DNA of 64,000 nt from Takakia lepidozioides (taxonomy: Eukaryota; Streptophyta; Takakiopsida; Takakiales; Takakiaceae), in the NCBI GenBank assembly GCA_030704615.1, contig CM060732.1, positions 47,907,053 to 47,971,052 of the forward strand, given 5' to 3'. Of the stretch, positions 43,585 through 53,685 are shown piece after piece (within the stretch, counting starts at the first letter, position 1; every line of letters starts with the position of its first letter). Under the pieces are notes generated by a model, which ran no database searches, was not told the DNA's origin, and saw only the letters and a program-made list of their open reading frames with translations. The position numbers and the translations under genes were made by a program.

Positions 43585-43800
43585 ATACCTATCACAGCCC
43601 ATCACAGTGCCACACAGCCTATCACAGCCCATCACAGCGTGGCACAGCCTATCACAGCTTATCACAGTGCCACACAGCCTATCACAGCCTACCACAGCAT
43701 GACACAGCCTATCACAGCTTACCACAGTGCCACACAGCCTATCACAGCGTACCACAGTATGACACAGCCTGTCACAGCTCAACACAGCCTACCAGGGTTA
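43585..43800. repeat. CACAGCC-type tandem repeat after integrase
   Basis: About 40-bp units such as CCTATCACAGCCCATCACAG are repeated about five times. The short-period motif CACAGCC also builds the variable tract of both LTRs. The integrase frame reads through it as a Ser/Thr/His-rich repeat. Confidence 0.8.
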
Positions 43801-43849
43801 CACAGTCCATAGGATCAGTGACAGGTGGACGTGGGTTAACATCCGGAGA

Positions 43850-44403
43850 GTGGCCGGCGGAAAAGTGGACGGAGGCAGGTTTAGAAATGGACACGTGGAT
43901 GCCAGGGCGAGACACACAGCCGGACATGAATTGCAAGAACGGGTGTCATCAAGAAAGAAGACAAAATTGGCCGTCAAAGTACCTACCCGGCACGTTAACC
44001 GAAATTGTGGGCCCATTAATGCATACATGGAAAGGGTAACGGAACCCTTTACAAGTACCGAAAAGCGAAATCCTTGTCACATGTGCTATCCTAGTGGACA
44101 GTCCAGGGGGGGAAATCCACGGAAGGGAATTAAATTACAGAGCCAACAGCCAATCATGAGCCAAAATTACCTGCAGAGGGTATTTTCCAAGAAGCAAGAT
44201 CAAGAATTTAGAGAAATTATGAGCGCAAGAGTCGGCGTGGTTCCGAGTAACGGACGTCTCGACAGGGGAGACAATCAAAGCTATAGCTTTGAAGCTATGG
44301 CGGAAATAACAGACTACACGCTCGCCTTACTACTTACACAGTGGCACAAGGACAGACGAACGGAGAATATATTTTCTCTAAATCAATACTTGCAAGCCCC
44401 ATA
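43850..44403 (+). CDS. Unidentified ORF between integrase and the 3' ORF
   Basis: 184 codons, basic and polar (KKTKLAVKVPTRHVNRN and similar), with no recognised domain. It overlaps the integrase frame's C-terminal read-through. It may be noncoding spacer; listed because it is the longest frame between integrase and the unknown 3' ORF. Confidence 0.25.
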
Positions 44404-44761
44404 GGCTTACAAGCACTTACCCATTTCATTCTGTGCCAACCATACCTTCATGCTCTGTGCCCTGCAAGCTTTCCTTCAGCTGTTTCAAACAAAGCCTTTC
44501 TGTTTGTCTAGAATGAAGAGAGTGAGGGGAATGGAGGATATCAGGGTGAAGAGCACGATGATACTGTAGAAGCAAATAATTGCAGCACCGCAGGCAGTAC
44601 AGCTGCTAAGGGAGTTGCGATTGGAAGGGCTGCTACGCAAGGACCGGTCCTTGCATCATCGGCAGTTCATGATACAATTTCTTCAGAATTTTGAGCCTCG
44701 GACGGGAGTAACTCAGGTGAGGGGAGTAGATATAGAAATTACTCCCTAGTACCTGTAGCAA

Positions 44762-47700
44762 TTGTTTGATTTGCCATCAGGACATGTGGATGTGGATGAG
44801 CACAGGGCAAGATTGCAGATAGGGAATTTGTTCCAAGAAGGGAGTTTCTTTAAAACTCAAGGCTATGCTTGTACCAAAGCTGAGTACCCAGGGCTTAGGG
44901 AAGTTGGCCAAATCTTGAATGTTCTGTTTGCCATGAAACAGAACCAACAGTATTTGAGCAGGTCATTCACAGAGGAGATCCTGAAAGCTTTGAGGGGAGA
45001 GGATGTCGCTTGGGCGGAGTTAATGTACAATGGATTGGTGGACAAGATGAAGAGGTTACAGGGCACTGCTACTAAGTCTCCGATCATTGTGTCTGGTCCA
45101 GTCATTGCCCAAATAATTCTTGATTCTTGCATACTTGATACTCGAGAACGGAAGGAGATGGGAGTGTTTGAGGCAGAAACCACTGCAATCGAAGAGCAGG
45201 GCTCTTCACACAGTGAGGGTGGATTGGCAGGGCAACGCCAGTCTAAGAGACAAAGGCGGGGTATGACTGTAGTGGCGGATCCACTAGCTTCACGGAAACC
45301 GCACGATAATGTTTCCCAAGCTCTTGTGCAAGATGGGGCACAACAGCACAGAGAGCTGCTATTATTGGAAGCACGGCCTTCAGAGAGGGAAGAGGAAGTC
45401 ACTTCGATACCACAACCACCACAACCAATTGACTCAGTTGTTTTAGAGGTTCCATAGTTAGTATATGTTGTGACATCACCCCCAATTGCTCTGGAAGGAG
45501 AAAAGTTGGACATTCCCACTACAGAGCAGGTCGTGGCCGAAATTGAGAAGGGTGACCTTCTCTATGAAAACTCTGGCTTGATAAGGGAATCAGTGATTCC
45601 AGAGGTGCAGCGGTTATCCAGGGGAAACCCTGCTGTGCATGTAAAACCCACACCTGTGACGGAGGTACCAGGGGTAGAATATCAAGACACTGCAGCACCT
45701 GTGGTGGATGAGGTGGTTCAGGAAGAAAATCTGGTGTGGCAATGGCCTGAATGGTTGGTGAGGCATCACACTGTTGAGGATCAGGGAGAACAACAGCAAA
45801 CTCCCCATGAAGACCCTCAGCAGGCCATGCTTATGAGTTCCATAAGCAGAACACTTAATTTGTTGGGCACTTATGTGAAATCCCATGTTCCATCTACCCA
45901 ATTGGCAGCTTTGAGGGAGGAACTCAGAAAGGAGTTTGAGGCTCGACTTGCCACCGAGTGTGCAAACAAGGTCGATGAGGAGATCAATCTCAAGTTACAG
46001 CAAGAGTTAGAGGATACAAAAGCTGCTTTGCAGTTGGCAAAGGAACATTTGATTGAAGCAGGCCTCGTGTAGGACCAGTTGCACGAAGCACATAAACAAC
46101 AGTTATACCAAATACAGGTGAAGCATGAGGGCAAGTTGCAAGAAGTGAATGCACTACATACAGAGTTGCAGGCAGTACATGAGAGGATGACCATACAATG
46201 TGCTACACTCACAACTACTCTTGAGCAAACTGCATTAGAAGTTAAAGAATACAATCTGTCGCAATGAGAATACTTTCAAGCAATACAGACAGGTTGAAGC
46301 TGACCAAGGGAGGTACGTCCTGGAGTGATACAAACGGTCATGGTAAATAGAAATGAACTCTCTGTGGCTAACAAGGCTTGGAAGGAAGCCAATAATCTGG
46401 CTGCTGCCTATGCGAGTTTGGTTGAACCTCATGCGAAGCGCATGGAGGCGTTACAGCAGCAGTTAGATGTGTACAGGCTCACAGAGGAGCAGACTCTCAG
46501 GGGTGCCACACACAACTTGGTGGATAATCACCTTATGCAGGTCTGGTTAGCATAAAGGTCGGTGGAAGGCAAAGCACTACGGAAGCTCACCCAGGGCGAG
46601 ATGAATGAGCTCAGACTGCAGGTGCAGAACATTGTCACAACTACTATAGACAATGTCTATAGTAGGATAGCGGAGCTACAGGAGGATGTAGAAGGCTTGC
46701 AGACTCAGGTGGATGACCTGAGTTCAAATATTGACAAGAAAGTCTTTGTACCTGAGGAGCAGCTGATGGCTACTTATTTACAGGCCAGAACTCTAATTTT
46801 TTAGTCTTCTTCGCAAGGGGTGCAGGAGATGTCAGTGGTAGAAGGGCCAGTGCTACCAATACCACAACAAGTGACTGTGCAGGTAGCTGACCCTGTTGTT
46901 ACTACAGCCACACCACAGCCTGAGGTATGGGGGGATGCTGATTTTAACCCACCTTAGACTCCTGCTGCACGGGAGTACAGTCGGGCTATGATTATGCTCT
47001 TCAACCAAATTCCCATTGTGTTGGATTTGGCTTGGAAGGAATTTAGTCCTCCGCAGTCGTTGGCACATTACTACCAGATCATGCGCATTTGGCTGCCAGT
47101 GGCAACTAGGACTAAGGTTCTTCCGAACAATCGACCCATTGAGGATCATTACTTTGCGAGGTACTGGTCTGAAGCAAGTACCATGTTGAAGGAATTAATT
47201 GTCTTCCAAGTTGTACATGGGTACATTTATACCAAGACCAAGGAGGTAGCAACTATTGTTATGGGCTGTGGATTATACTATGCTGCTTGTTTTCTGGCAC
47301 GTTATCACATTGAGCAACAGAGGATGCAATCGCGATTTCTGAGTTATTCCAGTGGGGATCATTGGGTCTTACCTTCAGTGCCACATCATATGTACCTATA
47401 TGAAGCAAAAGTTATGATGCAAAAGGATTCCCAACTTCGTTCATGGTTTCATTCGGCCTGGAACAATTTGACAACACAGAAATTCGGCCCTGACGATATT
47501 TTCTTTAAGAGACATGAGGCATGGAAATACTTGCAGTGTTCCCAAGTCATTGGCACACCACTCACCTATACGGACAAGGAGTTCAGGGTGTTCACTAATT
47601 TTGTCATTAAGCGCTTACAGCAAGTTGTACAGTTTAAACTTCCAGACATGGTGGGACCACATTGTATGCCCCACAGGATTCCAGTTAGAGTTCGACCGTT

Positions 47701-47989
47701 AAAACACCTCAGGGGGGACGAGGATTCCGATACTACTGTTTCTTTAGCGGACTCTTTTGACATGGCAGAAGACTATGCACTTCAGATGGCAGAAAAGAAA
47801 CGACGGGGATCTCCTATGCCTGAGAGGTTACCTCGATATCAGCCAAAGGAGGGTCAGACATTTCCAGGTAGTGCTCAATCATCTCCGTCAACCAGTGACA
47901 AAACTCGGGCTCGCACACGGAGTCCTTCACGAGACTCTCACCGTCAGAAGGATGTTCGATCACAAAGGTTTGCTAATCCTAAACAGTAA
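44762..47989 (+). pseudogene. Long unidentified 3' ORF of the gypsy element (env position)
   Basis: A chain of ORFs (44762-45457, 45470-46072, 46079-46267, 46325-46555, 46562-46804, 46988-47989) separated by single stops or small shifts covers about 1,070 codons between integrase and the polypurine tract. The first part has an LPSGHVDVDEHRARLQIG start. The middle is Glu/Gln-rich with strong coiled-coil character (about 45900-46800). The last part (333 aa) is globular with many Trp/Tyr/His and a Ser/Arg-rich tail. No signal peptide or obvious transmembrane helix was seen, so env-like function is not supported. Extra 3' ORFs are known in several plant Tat/Athila-type elements. The sequence is not recognised. 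Confidence 0.55.
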
Positions 47990-48010
47990 ACCGTGAGGAC
48001 ACAACTTTTT

Positions 48011-48025
48011 GAGAGGGGGAGGGGT
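48011..48025 (+). promoter_or_regulatory. Polypurine tract
   Basis: GAGAGGGGGAGGGGT lies immediately before the 3' LTR, as required for plus-strand priming in LTR retrotransposons. Confidence 0.8.
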
Positions 48026-48028
48026 AAA

Positions 48029-48959
48029 TGTTAGAGGGTTGCTTGGGACTTTAACGCTTTTACGGGTTCTGTGGGGTACTCTTAATTTTTACAGACTGAG
48101 ACCAACAGGAGCCTTAGGGGTGACAGCAACAGGCTTTAGGGGGGGTTACACAGCCCAACACAGCCCGCCACAGCTTCGCACAGCCCGTCACAGCCAGTCA
48201 CAACTGCCACAGCCCGACACAGCCCGTCACAGCCAACACAGCCCGACACAGCCAGTCACAGTCGCCACAGCCGACACAGCCCGATACAGCCCGACACAGC
48301 TCGGTACAGCTTGACACAGCCTGTCACAATACATGGGGAACAGTTATCATTGGCAGGGAACGACTGTGAGGGAACGACATCTGCAGAAGGAACGTGTTAC
48401 TTCAGGGATGACGGTTAATTAGTTAGGTGGTTAGAACAGCTTGCGGGCAGATAAGGGGAGCGGCAACGGAAAGAGGGGACACTTCACGAAGAGCGCTTGT
48501 GGGTGAGGGGAAGAGGAGATCAGGCGGAGATCAAGAAGAAGAGCAGAGAGAAGGAGAAAAGATGAACAGTAGATGCTTATTTCATGCAGAGCTGTAGTGA
48601 TACTGTAGGGCGGATTAGAGTCACCTTGTCATTGGCCTAGTACCTGATAAATCGTAATCTGATACTTATTCGATACAAGCAAACTGTGTAGAGAGACATG
48701 AGTGAAGCTGTGAAATGAATGCATGATTAACTGGAACTAAGAAGATACTGAAGCAATCTGATGCTTCAGTATCAGATAAGGTAAATTGATAACATGAAGA
48801 CAAGAAGGAATACAAATGGGAAGCACAACCATGATTCACTAGCTGCAGGTCATGACTGATTGTACTGAGCGGGCTCAGTGCTTAGAGATATCCAACTCTT
48901 CTATCTTGGAGTTTCCACCTCCGATAGCGAAGGGATGGGTGAGTAAAAGCCGCTCGACA
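48029..48959 (+). repeat. 3' LTR of the gypsy element
   Basis: Starts TGTTAGAGGG and ends CTCGACA, matching 36034-36906. The CACAGCC tract (about 48150-48320) is longer and differently arranged than in the 5' LTR. The LTRs differ at many positions, so the insertion is not recent. Confidence 0.92.
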
Positions 48960-49400
48960 GGCGGGCGCAGGCGTGCGACGGCCGGGCGTCGCACGTAGGC
49001 GCCGCGCCCTTTTTTTTTTCCCCTAAGTGCTTGAAGCATCTCTTTCCCCTCCTTTTTTGTTTGTTCTTTGGGAGAGAGGTAGTTCAGAGAGTGGGGTTTA
49101 GGGTGGAGGAGAAACGCACCTGCTGCTGAGCCCGAGGTGGTCGCAAGGCCCCAAGGAGTTCTCACTTTCTGTCTTTTTTTCTTGCCCTAAGCACGGGCTG
49201 ATGTCTCTCTCCCCTGTGTGGTAGGAACGCCGCGCAGAGGCGCAACCTAACGAGCTGAAGAGAGAGAGAGCCATGGTGAGCAGGGGAGAGACGCCCTGCA
49301 GCGGCGGGGACCCGCGCTGCTGGCAGCCGCGACAACACCGCAGCAGCTTGCCGCGCCAGCTCGCTTCAAGCAGTAGCAGCAGCAGAGGTACGTCAGGGAA
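48960..49400. other. GC-rich segment of unknown origin right of the gypsy element
   Basis: Starts GGCGGGCGCAGGCGTGCG and contains T-rich runs and a GA-rich stretch near 49258-49270. A short ORF at 49273-49497 runs into LINE sequence and is not supported as a gene. Confidence 0.3.
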
Positions 49401-49850
49401 ATTTCACTCTCCCTTTCCTCTCTACTTCTGTTTACTGTTCAAAGGTAGTCTTCCTGCCCTGACTTTAAATTTAGGTCTGGTGCTAAGAGTGGGATAGACC
49501 CTTGAGCGCATCCATGATGTCCTCCCCCATGTCATAGACTGGAAACAGGTTCAGGGAAGTTTTCTTCCTAACTTCATTTTCATCGGACAATTTTCTGGTA
49601 ACAGACATGGCTTTGGACACTACACTCTCTAAGTCAGGTTTATCCAGCAAGGTCAAGACTTGCGGGTCCAGATTCAGATCCTTGAGAATCTCTTTTACTC
49701 TCTTCTCCCAGGGCTCACCCTGTTTGACAAGGCGGTCCTGTTTCCAAGATATAGAGTCGATTAACTTAGGATATCTGGTGTTGGACATATGTTGCAGCTG
49801 AACCCACCAGCTAACCTTGAATTTAGGATGTCGGGAGCTTAAAAGAGAGC
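49400..49850 (-). pseudogene. LINE (non-LTR retrotransposon) ORF2 fragment, copy 1
   Basis: On the minus strand, YPKLIDSISWKQDRL is followed by PDLESVVSKAMSVTRKLSDE and KTSLNLFPVYDMGEDIMD. The same protein segment is seen in the plus-strand copy at 51.9-52.5 kb. It lies upstream of the zinc-finger end of the LINE RT protein. It runs into a purine-rich tract at 49.85 kb. Confidence 0.6.
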
Positions 49851-49936
49851 AGCACAGAAGAGAGGGAGAGAGAGGGACAAAGAGAGGGAGTGAGAGGGAG
49901 ACATCAGGGGGCAACAAAGAAAAGAAAAGAAGGTGG

Positions 49937-49993
49937 GGGGGGGGGGGAGTGACTGAGCAGCTGCTGCTGCTCAGTCACTCCCCCCCCCACATT
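49937..49993. repeat. Poly-G/poly-C hairpin
   Basis: A G-run with AGTGACTGAGCAGC is mirrored by GCTGCTCAGTCACT followed by a C-run, with a short loop. This makes a long perfect inverted repeat. A similar hairpin occurs at 51678-51744. Confidence 0.85.
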
Positions 49994-50590
49994 CTATGTT
50001 TTTCTTTGTTGCCCCCTCTCTTGGGGAAACAAAAGGGACATATCCTACCTCTGTCAGGGGCTGACGTTGGTAGTAAGACTTACCTTCACATATAGAATTA
50101 ATCCGGGTTTTCCAGATATCCTCTACAAATCCCTTCACACAAGCATCAATATGCTGTGTGTGAGTTGCCCAAAAACTAGGCCTCAGAAGGGGCTGGGCTT
50201 TTGGCTCAGCCTCGACTTTTTCAAAGTTAGTAAACAGAGGTACATGCACAATTTCTTTGATAGATTTGAAGAGAGCGTCTCTTTGGTGAGAGAACCCCGG
50301 ACACTGTATCAGAAAATGAATAATGTCTTCAGGTTGCCCACAGACATGGTTGGACACTACAAAGTCTAAGTCAGATTTATCTAGCAGGGTGAAGACTTGC
50401 GGTTCCAGGTCCAGGTCCTTGGGAATCTCTTCTACTGTCTTCTACCAGGACTTAGCCTGTTTGACAGGTCGGTGGGCGGTCTAGTTTCCAAGATATAGAG
50501 TCGATTAATTTAAGATATCTGGTGTTGGACATATGTTGCAGCTGAACCCACCATCTGACCTTGAATTTATCTCGTCGGGAGCTTAAAAGA
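49994..50590 (-). pseudogene. LINE ORF2 C-terminal fragment, copy 2
   Basis: The minus strand carries HVCGQPEDIIHFLIQCPGFS (zinc finger at the end of LINE RTs, C..C....H....C), then NFEKVEAEPKAQPLLRPSFW and GFVEDIWKTRINSICEGKSYY. Near 50360 the upstream segment is joined to it by an internal deletion. It ends at the hairpin. Confidence 0.65.
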
Positions 50591-50639
50591 GAGCAGCACA
50601 GAAGGAGCTGCTGCTGCTCAGGCACTCCCTCCCCCCCAC

Positions 50640-51420
50640 ATTCTCTGTTTTTCTTTGTTGCCCCCTCTCTTGGGGAAACAAAAGGGACAGATCCTACCTC
50701 TGTCAGGGGCTGACGTTGGTAGTAAGACTTACCTTCACATATAGAATAAATCCGGGTTTTCTAGATATCCTCTACAAATCCCTTCACACAAGCATCAATC
50801 TGTTGTGTGTGAGATGCCCAAAAACTAAGCCTCAGAAGGGGTTGGGCTTTTGGCTCAGCCTCGAGACTTTCAAAGTTAGTAAACAGAAGTACATGCACAA
50901 TTCCCTTGATAGATTTGAAGAGAGCGTCTCTTTGGTGAGAGAACCCCGGACAGTGTATCAGAAAATGAGTACTGTCTTCAGATTGCCCACACAACGGGCA
51001 ATTGCACTCTCCCTTTCCTCTCTGCTTCTGTTGCTGTTCAAAGGTAGGCTTCCTGCCCTGAGTTTAAATTTCAGTCTAATGCCGAGAGTGGGTAGACCCT
51101 TGAGGTCATCCAAGATGTCCTCCCCCATATCACTGACTAGAAACAAGTTCAGGGAAGTTTTTTGCCTAACTTCATTTTCATCAGACAATCTCATGGCAAC
51201 AGACATGGTTGGACACTACAGCCTCTCAGTCAGATTTATCCAGCAGGGTGAAGACTTGCGGTTCCAGGTCCAGGTCCTTGAGAATCTCTTCTACTGTCTT
51301 CTGCCAGGACTTAGCCTGTTTGACAAGTCGGTGGGCAGTCTTGTTTCCAAGATATAGAGTCGATTAACTTAGGATATCTGGTGTTGGACATATGCTGCAG
51401 TTGACCCCACCATCTGACCT
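50640..51420 (-). pseudogene. LINE ORF2 C-terminal fragment, copy 3
   Basis: Same segment as copy 2 without the deletion, in broken frames. An RKTSLNLFLV-type segment lies at about 51180-51110. MCGQSEDSTHFLIHCPGFS lies at 50994-50940, and GFVEDI near 50765. Confidence 0.65.
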
Positions 51421-51890
51421 CCCCCCCCCCCTCCCAACCCATTTTTTTTCATTGTTGCCCCCTCTCTCCCTCTGTCTCCCTCTCTCTCTCTCCTTCTCTC
51501 TCCCACTCTGTCCCTCTCTCTTATTAACTTTTTCTACCCCCTCTTTCCCTCTGTGGTTTTTTTTTTTTTGTGAGCAGCACGAAAGAGAGGAGAGAGAGAG
51601 AGAGAGAGGGAGAGAGAGGGACAGAGAGAGGGAGTGAGAGGGAGAGATCAGGAAACAAAAAGATAAAGAGGAAGGTGGGGGGGGGGGAGTGACTGAGTAG
51701 CAACTGCTTAGTCACTCCCCCCCCCCCCCCCCCCCCCCCCCCCCACCTTTTAGTTTTTCTTTGTTGCCCCCTCTCTCCCTCTGTCTCCCTCTCTCTGTCC
51801 CTGTCTCTCCCTGTCTCCTTCTCCCTCCCTCTCCCTCTCCCTCTCTCTTTTTAACTTTTTCTGCAGAGGGGTCAACTCTGAGGTTAAGAA
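51420..51890. repeat. Purine/pyrimidine-rich tract and poly-C hairpin
   Basis: CT-rich (51455-51550 and 51770-51860) and GA-rich (51580-51650) low-complexity tracts flank a hairpin with a C-run of about 28 bp (51717-51744). Protein ORFs here are low-complexity artefacts. Confidence 0.85.
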
Positions 51891-52505
51891 AACCATGCTT
51901 TGTCGCATTATTAGACCTGCCTTGGAGTACGGATCTGCAATATGGGTTGAGAAATCTGACTTAGAGGCTGTAGTGTCCAAAGCCATGTCTGTTACCAGAA
52001 AATTGTCTGATGAAAATGAAGTTAGAAAAAAAACTTCCCTGAACTTGTTTCCAGTCAGTGACATGGGGGAGGACATCTTGGATGACCTCAAGGGTCTACC
52101 CACTCTCGGCACTAGACTGAAATTTAAACTCAGGGCAGGAAGCCTACCTTTGAACAACAAACAAAAACAGAGAGGAAAGGGAGAGTGCAATTGCCCGTTG
52201 TGTGGGCAATCTGAAGACAGTACACATTTTCTGATACACTGTCTGGGGTTCTCTCACCAAAGAGACGCTCTCTTCAAATCTATCAAGGGAATTGTGCCTG
52301 CACCTCTATTTACCAACTTTGAAAGTCTCAAGGCTGAGCCAAAAGCCCAGGCCCTCTTGAGGCCTAGTTATTGGGCAAATCACACACAACAGTTTGATGC
52401 TTGTGTGAAGGGATTTCTAGAGGATATCTGGAAAACCCAGATTAATTCTATATATGAAGGTAAGTCTTACTACCAACGTCAGCCCTTGACAGAGGCAGGT
52501 TCTCC
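51890..52505 (+). pseudogene. LINE ORF2 C-terminal fragment, copy 4 (best preserved)
   Basis: Plus strand: MLCRIIRPALEYGSAIWV is the common end of the LINE reverse transcriptase domain (LIRPVLEYG...W). It is followed by VSKAMSVTRKLSDENEVR and a zinc finger, CNCPLCGQSEDSTHFLIHC, then GFLEDIWKTQINSIYEGKSY. About 205 codons are in one frame. No endonuclease or RT core (FADD) is present, so it is a 3' fragment in the opposite orientation to copies 1-3. Known role of the zinc finger in LINE proteins: nucleic-acid binding. Confidence 0.75.
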
Positions 52506-52559
52506 ATTGACTGGGGTCAAAAAAGTAATCATTCCACAGTTTCTCGTCATTTGCCCCTA

Positions 52560-52960
52560 AGTCTCCAAAGCCTCCACCCCGCGCCCTTGCTATGCATATC
52601 CTGCAATCATCACTCCACAATACCACATGTCGTTCAGCCATACTGTCGAACACTCCCTTTGCATCCTCAATGCACCCACATTTGGCATACATGTCCACCA
52701 GGGAGTGTTCAGAATGACAGGTGCAATTCCAGATTTGATGATGTCACCATGCATCTCTTTGCCCTTTTCCAGGGCTGCCAGGCTTGCACAAGCATTGCAA
52801 ACACACAAACGTGATCTGGTTACACTTCACCCCTTCCCCCATCATTTGCTCATAGGTCTTGCCTCCATCTCGCGCCCATGTTGTGCATATCCTGCAAGCA
52901 TGGCATTACATGACACCATATCTTGTTCAGCCATACTATCGAACACTCCGGTGAATGCCT
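52560..52960 (-). pseudogene. PLS-type PPR fragment
   Basis: Minus strand: VFDSMAEQDMVSCNAMLAGY, then VCNACASLAALEKGKEMHGD and IIKSGIAPVILN, then in another frame MDMYAKCGCIEDAKGVFDSM. These are PPR P/L/S motifs, frameshifted. It is related to the plus-strand fragment at 12.0-12.6 kb. It abuts the LINE copy. Confidence 0.75.
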
Positions 52961-53122
52961 GTTACATTTCAGAGAGTAGCAGACACAATATCATCATAGG
53001 AACTAGTGTGATAAGCTGAGTTGGGTGTTTCCTAGAACAAATATAGGCTGCTGCTAGCAGCAAGGCAGGGATGAATGCATCATTTGTGCATAGGCATGGA
53101 TACCTGAAGGAGCAGAGATAGA

Positions 53123-53685
53123 GTGTGGGTCCATATTCATCCAAGGGGGTCAGATTTCAAGCACAAGATTACCTATGATTCCCTGTGGATCAATAGCTAC
53201 AAGAAACCTGCATGGGTAGAATCTGATGGTCTATTCCGTGGGACTCAATCTGTCACTGAAGTCTTGCATTATGAGGATCAGAAATGCTTGGCAGCTTACC
53301 TGCACGAGGCCTTGACCTTTAGGCAATCCCCTGAGCAGTAGTTGCGTTTGGGCTGCTATTGTATGTAGCTGGTTGCTAGTCCAGCACTTCTAAGGAGTTT
53401 TGATATATACTTCTATGTATTTGGGAGTTGGGATGACAGTTCAAGGTGAGAGATCATGTTCGGCTACTTGATGTCAACAGCAAACGCACTAAGGTTGGAT
53501 GTGACCTTTTTGTTGGTCTGCAAGGGAGCATGGTGGGTGACGGGTACCCTGTGGTGCCACTCGATTATGCTGCTCTATCCATCAAAGAGGCGAGCATAAG
53601 TAATTCTCCTCTGAGAGAGTTGGGGCAGGTGGTAGGAAACACCACAATTTGGAGCCTGAAGCTCCTGAAACATGATGCAATGTAG
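53123..53685 (+). pseudogene. Possible plant-transposon-associated protein fragment (DUF8039-like)
   Basis: Two ORFs (53123-53341 and 53446-53685) of similar composition are separated by noncoding-looking sequence. The second reads VRLLDVNSKRTKVGCDLFVG...LRELGQVVGNTTIWSLKLLK. This loosely recalls the C-terminal ...G.A.G..I.WP...+ domain found in many plant transposon proteins. The similarity is from memory and weak. No other clue to function. Confidence 0.25.

Larger units (their letters stand above)
36034..48959 (+). mobile_element. Ty3/gypsy LTR retrotransposon, about 12.9 kb, defective, with a nested solo LTR
   Basis: Two LTRs (36034-36906 and 48029-48959) flank a primer site, gag, protease, RT remnant, RNase H, integrase, an extra 3' ORF and a polypurine tract. 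The order PR-RT-RH-INT defines Ty3/gypsy (Metaviridae). No chromodomain is seen after integrase, so it is probably not a chromovirus; an OTA-like (Tat/Athila-type) origin is inference. Several stops, an RT deletion and the nested LTR make it non-autonomous. Flanks GGGTT and GGCGG do not form a target-site duplication. Confidence 0.9.

Noticed and set aside
44762-47989. Envelope gene of the gypsy element
   Set aside because: Position fits, but no signal peptide, transmembrane helix or fusion-like segment is apparent; left as unidentified.
51392-51964. Proline/serine/leucine-rich ORFs in the CT-rich tract
   Set aside because: They translate low-complexity purine/pyrimidine repeats.
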